18,021 nt of DNA, taken from NCBI GenBank assembly GCA_020351895.1, contig CP070672.1, positions 3,934,564 to 3,952,584 of the forward strand, given 5' to 3'. The notes below the pieces were generated by a model. It was not told the DNA's origin, made no database searches, and saw only the letters and a list, made by a program, of their open reading frames with translations. Below, piece by piece: positions 13,945 through 18,021 of this stretch (positions are counted from its first letter, which is position 1; the number at the start of each line of letters is the position of its first letter). This stretch comes from Thermoplasmata archaeon (lineage in GTDB: Archaea > Thermoplasmatota > Thermoplasmata > GCA-020350865). The position numbers and the translations under genes are program-made.

Positions 13945-13954
13945 CACTTAAAAT
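13945..13954 (+). promoter_or_regulatory. TATA box for the zinc-ribbon protein at 13978
   Basis: CACTTAAAAT is centred about 28 nt before the GTG at 13978. No ribosome-binding site is visible, so the transcript is probably leaderless with a GTG start. Confidence 0.4.
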
Positions 13955-13977
13955 GAAGCAATGCATTCAATACCTTC

Positions 13978-15042
13978 GTGGTCAAACAATTCGAATGCGA
14001 GAACTGCGGGGCACATTTGGAATTCGATCCCAAAAGACAGGAGCTTAAATGCGAATTCTGCGGATCATCTAAGGTAATCGAGGTGGAACATAAGGCAGTG
14101 GAAGAACATGACTTTTTTTCCGCTCCAACCTCACTGGGATGGGACACCAAGGTAACCACCATCGAGTGTGAAAACTGTGGTGCCACAACAAGTGTGGGAG
14201 AGAAGGTTGCCGGTGATTGTGCATTCTGTGGATCATCATATGTTAAAGAAATACCCGCTCATCCAGACATCATTCGCCCCGAGACCCTGGTGCCTTTTCA
14301 AGTGGGCAAGGATAAGGCGAAGGACCTGTACTACACATGGATTGCTAAGGGTTTCTTCAGACCCTCGAAGCTTAAAAGACTCGCCAGATTGGAGCTGCTC
14401 AAAGGCATTTATACCCCCTTCTGGACCTACGATTGTGCAACGCATTCCAATTGGACCGCTGATAGCGGTTATTACTACTATGAAACTGAATCCTACACCG
14501 CCTACGAAAACGGGAAAAGAGTCACAAAAACCAGGCGGGTAAGAAAGGTACGATGGGTTCCTTCTTCCGGTGCAAGAAACGATTTTTATAACGATGAGCT
14601 CATCGTCGCTTCAAAGGGTTTAGACTATCATTTGGTTTTCAAAATCTATCCCTTTCATTTGAATCAGTTGATCCCATATAAATCTGAGTATTTGAGCGGA
14701 TGGCTTGCTGAGGAGTATGCAATTGATGTTCGCCAGGGATGGGAAATCGCCAAGGATAATGTCAAAGCAGACCAGCGCTCCAAATGCGCTCAAGATGTTC
14801 CTGGTGATACACATCGTTTTCTCAGGGTAAATACCACTTTCAGTAATATAACATATAAACATGTTCTTCTACCGATATGGGTGGCCTCATATCAATACAA
14901 AAAAAAGACCTATCATTTCTTGATAAACGGGCAGACTGGAGAGGTGCAAGGTTATGCACCCATTTCATGGATTAAGGTAGGTGCTGTTGCAGCTGCCGTT
15001 ATAGGGATTATCTCAGGAATCGTCTACTTCTTCATATTGTGA
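13978..15042 (+). CDS. tail-anchored protein with two N-terminal zinc ribbons
   Basis: The protein has 354 residues. Two TFIIB/PriA-like zinc ribbons open it (C7/C10/C25/C28 and C64/C67/C81/C84). The middle part (about 100-320) is a conserved-looking soluble domain with aromatic motifs (YTPFWTYDC, YYYYETESYTAY, LLPIWVASYQY). The last 22 residues form one hydrophobic helix (VGAVAAAVIGIISGIVYFFIL), so it is probably anchored with the ribbons in the cytoplasm. Proteins of this layout are often annotated in databases as TFIIB-type zinc-ribbon or PriA-like by the ribbon alone. No helicase motifs are present, so I reject a helicase call. The function is unknown. GTG 13978 gives an N-terminus that begins just before the first CxxC. 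Confidence 0.8.
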   Translation: MVKQFECENCGAHLEFDPKRQELKCEFCGSSKVIEVEHKAVEEHDFFSAPTSLGWDTKVTTIECENCGATTSVGEKVAGDCAFCGSSYVKEIPAHPDIIRPETLVPFQVGKDKAKDLYYTWIAKGFFRPSKLKRLARLELLKGIYTPFWTYDCATHSNWTADSGYYYYETESYTAYENGKRVTKTRRVRKVRWVPSSGARNDFYNDELIVASKGLDYHLVFKIYPFHLNQLIPYKSEYLSGWLAEEYAIDVRQGWEIAKDNVKADQRSKCAQDVPGDTHRFLRVNTTFSNITYKHVLLPIWVASYQYKKKTYHFLINGQTGEVQGYAPISWIKVGAVAAAVIGIISGIVYFFIL

Positions 15043-15128
15043 ATTACCAATCACTAACTTATTAATACCTAATCGATATCAGGGTATAATGTTGGACTCC
15101 TTGCAAACAGACATATCAAGGTGATACA

Positions 15129-17606
15129 ATGGAAAATCATAGGTTCGAAACAGAGTTTGCAGGTAAGAAAGTGATCATAGAATCAGGTCGATTGGCACTT
15201 CAGGCATCGGCATCCGTCACCGTCCAAATGGGCGGTACAGTGGTCCTTGCAACTGTAATGATGTCGAATGAGGCAAGGGAGGTGGACTTCCTTCCGCTTA
15301 TGGTGGATTATGAAGAAAGGTACTTTGCAGCGGGAAGGATAAAGGGTCCCAGGTTCTCAAAGCGTGAGGGTAAACCATCTGCCGAGGCTATGCTCATTGG
15401 AAGAATGATAGACCGGGGCCTTAGACCGCAATTTCCCCAGGATATGCGAAATGATATACAGATAATCTGTCTCCCCTTAAGCCTGGATTATGAGAACAAG
15501 CCAGATATCGCCGCAATTTTGGCTGCTGCAACGGCAATTCATATCTCAGAAATACCCTTTGACGGACCCATAGCCGGAGTCCGGATCTCCCTGGCTAACG
15601 GTCATTATTTGGTGAATCCCACTGCAGATGAGTTGGAATTCTCGGATTTAAATCTCGTGGTCATGGGTGATGGTGATAGGATCACCATGGTTGACTGCGA
15701 TGCCAATGAGGTTCCTGATGAGGATGTGGCGAGGGCTTTTAAAATTGCCATGGAGACAATGGGTCCCATGGCAAGCTTCATGGAGGATATCAGGAATAAG
15801 ATTGGAAAGCCAAAGGCTACAGGGGATCAGTTGATCTTGAAAGGCGAAATCAACCCAGAGGATAAGGAGATAATAGAAGATATCAAGAAGGCTGCTCTTT
15901 CACATCTTGATGAGTATCTCTTCAACACCCCCATAGGATCAAAGGGTGAAAGAAAGGCCATCCTTCACAATTTGGAGGATATACTGGTGGAGGAGTTCAA
16001 GGCTAAACTCGTCACCCCTGAGAGGGATGAGGAAGCCGCCAAGGAACATGTAAAAGGGCTTCTGGGAGGATTTTTTTGGGATTTCATCGAGGAGCAGGTG
16101 ACCCTGGCAATTCTGGAACGGGATTTGCGGGTAGATGGTAGGAAACTGGATCAATTGAGACCATTGTCTTCGGAAGTGGGTGTTCTGCCGAGAACCCACG
16201 GTAGTGGACTCTTTTCAAGAGGAGAGACCCAGATACTTTCTGTCTTGACTCTGGGTGCACCCTTCGATGAGCTTTCAATAGAAACCATGGAGAACGACGG
16301 TGTTCGTAAATATTTCCACCACTACAACTTTCTACCCTATTGTGTGGGCGAGGTAAAGCCGATTCGGGGCGCCGGAAGGCGGGAGATCGGTCACGGAGCC
16401 TTGGCAGAGAAGGCGTTGGGGCCGGTTCTTCCCACGGAAGAGGATTTTCCATACACCATCAGGGTGGTAAGCGAGGTCATGGCTTCCAATGGCTCCTCAT
16501 CAATGGCTGCGACATGCGGCTCCTCTCTAGCACTGATGGATGCTGGCGTGCCCATAAAAAAACATGTGGCAGGCATAGGAATGGGTCTTGCTTCCAACGG
16601 CAAGAAATGGAAGATAGTCACGGATTTACAGGATCTTGAGGACGGAAAAGGAGGCATGGATTTTAAATTCACATCCACAAGAGACGGCATAACCGCAATC
16701 CAGATGGAGACAAAAACCCGCGGTCTATCATATGAAATAATTTCCGCTACATTCCCGCAAATGCGTAAAGCAATATACCAAATCTTGGATAGCATGGAGC
16801 AGGCCATTTTGGTACCCAGAGAGGAACTATCACCCTATGCACCAAGGATCATCAGCTTCATGGTGGATCCTCAGAAGATCGGGGACATTATCGGACCTGG
16901 CGGCAAGATCATACGGGCGATTACAGATGAGCTTGATTTGAAGATAGACATAAACGACGACGGTCTAGTCCTCATTACAACAACAGATGTCGAAAAGGGC
17001 AAACAGGCAGAGGACATGATACGAGACATCGTTCGTGTTGTGGAGGTTGGAGATATATTCGACGAGGCCGAGGTCGTGAAGATCATGCCCTTCGGAGCCT
17101 TCGTCAACTTGACATCGGGTACAGATGGAATGCTTCATGTGTCCGAGCTCGAATGGGGAAGGGTGGAGAAGGTGACAGATCGTGTGAATCTCGGAGACAA
17201 GGTCAGGGTGAAAGTCATAAAAATCGATAATGGGAAGGTGGATGTCTCCATGAAGGCCCTCCTCCCGAAACCCAAGGGATATGTGGACTCAAGACGAGGT
17301 GGAAGAAGGGGTTATAAGAAAAGTGCTGGAAGAGGCGGCGCAAGAGGAGGTATGAAGCGTGAGCCAAATATGAACGTGGGGGATATTTTTGACGAGGCTG
17401 AGGTTGTAAATATCATGTCCTTTGGTGCGTTCGTCAGATTGACTCCAGATACTGACGGATTGCTTCATATCTCGGAGATCGAATGGGGTCGAGTGGAGAA
17501 GGTAACAGACAGATTGAGACTTGGAGACAAAGTGAAGGTGAAAGTCATAAGGATCGAGCGTGGAAAGGTGAATGTCTCAATGAAGGCCCTGCTTCCCAAA
17601 CCATAA
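15129..17606 (+). CDS. pnp: bacterial-type polynucleotide phosphorylase with two S1 domains
   Basis: PNPase degrades RNA 3'-5' using phosphate, releasing nucleoside diphosphates. This protein has 825 residues; bacterial PNPases are near 700. The order is RNase PH 1 (about 10-140), helical domain (about 210-320) and RNase PH 2 (about 335-545). RNase PH 2 holds RTHGSGLFSRGETQ, the phosphate-binding NGSSSMAATCGSSLALMDAG and metal-binding D505/D511 in EDGKGGMDFK. Then come KH with IGPGGK (near 584-589), S1 (640-715), a 34-residue Arg/Gly/Lys linker and a second S1 (750-825). The second S1 is the reason for the extra length. AAGGTGAT precedes the ATG by a few bases. The organism is archaeal by all other genes, and archaea normally use the exosome, so acquisition from bacteria is likely. 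Confidence 0.96.
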   Translation: MENHRFETEFAGKKVIIESGRLALQASASVTVQMGGTVVLATVMMSNEAREVDFLPLMVDYEERYFAAGRIKGPRFSKREGKPSAEAMLIGRMIDRGLRPQFPQDMRNDIQIICLPLSLDYENKPDIAAILAAATAIHISEIPFDGPIAGVRISLANGHYLVNPTADELEFSDLNLVVMGDGDRITMVDCDANEVPDEDVARAFKIAMETMGPMASFMEDIRNKIGKPKATGDQLILKGEINPEDKEIIEDIKKAALSHLDEYLFNTPIGSKGERKAILHNLEDILVEEFKAKLVTPERDEEAAKEHVKGLLGGFFWDFIEEQVTLAILERDLRVDGRKLDQLRPLSSEVGVLPRTHGSGLFSRGETQILSVLTLGAPFDELSIETMENDGVRKYFHHYNFLPYCVGEVKPIRGAGRREIGHGALAEKALGPVLPTEEDFPYTIRVVSEVMASNGSSSMAATCGSSLALMDAGVPIKKHVAGIGMGLASNGKKWKIVTDLQDLEDGKGGMDFKFTSTRDGITAIQMETKTRGLSYEIISATFPQMRKAIYQILDSMEQAILVPREELSPYAPRIISFMVDPQKIGDIIGPGGKIIRAITDELDLKIDINDDGLVLITTTDVEKGKQAEDMIRDIVRVVEVGDIFDEAEVVKIMPFGAFVNLTSGTDGMLHVSELEWGRVEKVTDRVNLGDKVRVKVIKIDNGKVDVSMKALLPKPKGYVDSRRGGRRGYKKSAGRGGARGGMKREPNMNVGDIFDEAEVVNIMSFGAFVRLTPDTDGLLHISEIEWGRVEKVTDRLRLGDKVKVKVIRIERGKVNVSMKALLPKP
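17046..17603 (+). repeat. duplicated S1-domain coding segment in pnp
   Basis: The 228-nt segments 17046-17273 and 17376-17603 each encode 76 residues, from VGDIFDEAEVV to ALLPKP. By eye 61 of 76 residues are identical and no gaps are needed. Third positions have diverged noticeably, so the duplication is not brand new. The 102-nt linker between them encodes RRGGRRGYKK and RGGARGG stretches. Confidence 0.9.
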
Positions 17607-17732
17607 GGTGAAAATGGAAAAAACCGCGATTATGGGAATAAGTCAAAAGGATTGAGAATATTAGAACCCGTATTTTTGTGAACCGTCAAATCGTTTGGAC
17701 CCACATGACGCAATCCAAAAAAGAACCGCAAT

Positions 17733-17741
17733 CAACATATA
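17733..17741 (+). promoter_or_regulatory. candidate TATA box for nob1
   Basis: CAACATATA is centred about 27 nt before the ATG at 17764, with no ribosome-binding site between, again suggesting a leaderless mRNA. The 157-bp gap 17607-17763 shows nothing else that I can support. Confidence 0.35.
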
Positions 17742-17763
17742 GCATCCCTTCCATCCCAAAACC

Positions 17764-18021
17764 ATGAAGTTCGTGTTGGACACCTCTGCCATTCTCTCAG
17801 GGAAGGATTTCTCAGCAGAAAACGAGCTTTATTCATCACCTAAAATTTTAGAGGAACTGAAACACGGAAAGATGAGAAGGAGATTGGACTATCTCATAGA
17901 GTCCGGATTGAGGGTGGTTACACCTTCCCATGAAACTGTAGAGAGAGTTAAAAAATGCGCCTTTGATACCGGAGATATGGCCAGGGTTTCAGAGGCCGAT
18001 ATCGAGGTTCTAAGCCTTGCC
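17764..18021 (+). CDS. nob1: Nob1-like PIN-domain endonuclease, 3' end cut by window edge
   Basis: Eighty-six residues are visible with no stop before the right edge. The opening KFVLDTSAILSGKDF (D6) is the first acidic strand of a PIN nuclease. KILEELKHGKMRRRLDYLIESG (E30/E31), VVTPSHETVERV and DMARVSEADIEVLSLA (D79) follow the Nob1 pattern, whose family cleaves the 3' end of 16S/18S rRNA precursor. The family's C-terminal zinc ribbon would lie outside the window. A VapC-type toxin is the main alternative, but the S-x-AD-x-E-V-L-x-LA ending and absence of an antitoxin gene upstream favour Nob1. Confidence 0.8.
   Translation, partial: MKFVLDTSAILSGKDFSAENELYSSPKILEELKHGKMRRRLDYLIESGLRVVTPSHETVERVKKCAFDTGDMARVSEADIEVLSLA

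Noticed and set aside
13978..15042. PriA helicase or TFIIB assignment
   Set aside because: Only the zinc ribbons resemble those families. There are no helicase motifs or cyclin folds, and there is a C-terminal membrane anchor.
17617..17658. 13-codon ATG frame after pnp with GGTG in front
   Set aside because: Too short, no recognisable product; most likely chance.
17764..18021. VapC toxin
   Set aside because: No antitoxin gene precedes it, and the visible motifs fit Nob1 better, although the truncated end prevents certainty.
1..18021. tRNA, rRNA, CRISPR array, insertion sequence or prophage
   Set aside because: I saw no cloverleaf-like tRNA, rRNA stretch, regular repeat-spacer array, transposase or integrase by eye on either strand. 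A covariance-model scan could still find a small ncRNA.

Overview
The window comes from an archaeon. It carries both subunits of DNA topoisomerase VI (Top6B and Top6A), a Trm-G10-type tRNA methyltransferase and the start of a Nob1-type PIN endonuclease. Several genes have a TATA-like element about 25-33 nt before the start codon and no leader, while genes inside operons have GGAG/GAGGT ribosome-binding sites. The many membrane proteins with zinc ribbons and Pro- or Lys/Glu-rich tails suggest a Thermoplasmatota-like euryarchaeon; that placement is a weak inference from style, not from a marker tree.

Layout. (1) 1-2490: two divergent secreted/membrane proteins, the left one cut by the window edge. 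(2) 2499-2699: a non-coding, C-rich tandem repeat of three degenerate units of about 66 bp. (3) 2868-6813: top6B, top6A and a DUF429 RNase H-fold protein, all on + and tightly spaced. (4) 6906-9074: two membrane-anchored proteins, one with a long Lys/Glu tail and one with a four-Cys site plus a double zinc ribbon. (5) 9086-11888, minus strand: a four-gene ubiquitin-like conjugation cassette. (6) 12110-15042: a V4R-domain protein, Trm-G10, a small unlisted zinc-ribbon protein on minus, and a tail-anchored zinc-ribbon protein. (7) 15129-18021: a bacterial-type polynucleotide phosphorylase with a duplicated S1 domain, then the start of nob1.

The main discovery is region 5. In transcription order it encodes an 87-residue beta-grasp modifier, a 167-residue E2, a 312-residue E1 and a JAMM/MPN metalloprotease. 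These do not look like the generic archaeal ubiquitin or SAMP systems. They look specifically like the eukaryotic UFM1 pathway. The modifier ends in Val-Gly-Ser-Cys, as precursor UFM1 does. The E1 carries the UBA5 signatures LFDYDK-x-E-x-ANMNRL, CxxC...CxxC and C-x(3)-SLPTTM. The E2 has the UFC1 layout (KEEY helix, YPxTxP, VPEL, G-x-x-I-C) with no HPN motif. The JAMM protein sits where a modifier-maturing or deconjugating protease would be expected. No UFSP cysteine protease and no UFL1/DDRGK1-type ligase is visible in the window. These matches were made by eye against remembered human sequences, so profile searches and structure prediction should confirm them.

A second unusual element is the PNPase. 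Archaea normally degrade RNA 3'-5' with the exosome, whereas this gene has the full bacterial order RNase PH - helical - RNase PH - KH - S1. A near-identical second S1 (61 of 76 residues) follows after a 34-residue Arg/Gly-rich linker. With nob1 immediately downstream and trmG10 nearby, the right half of the window is enriched for RNA and ribosome maturation functions.
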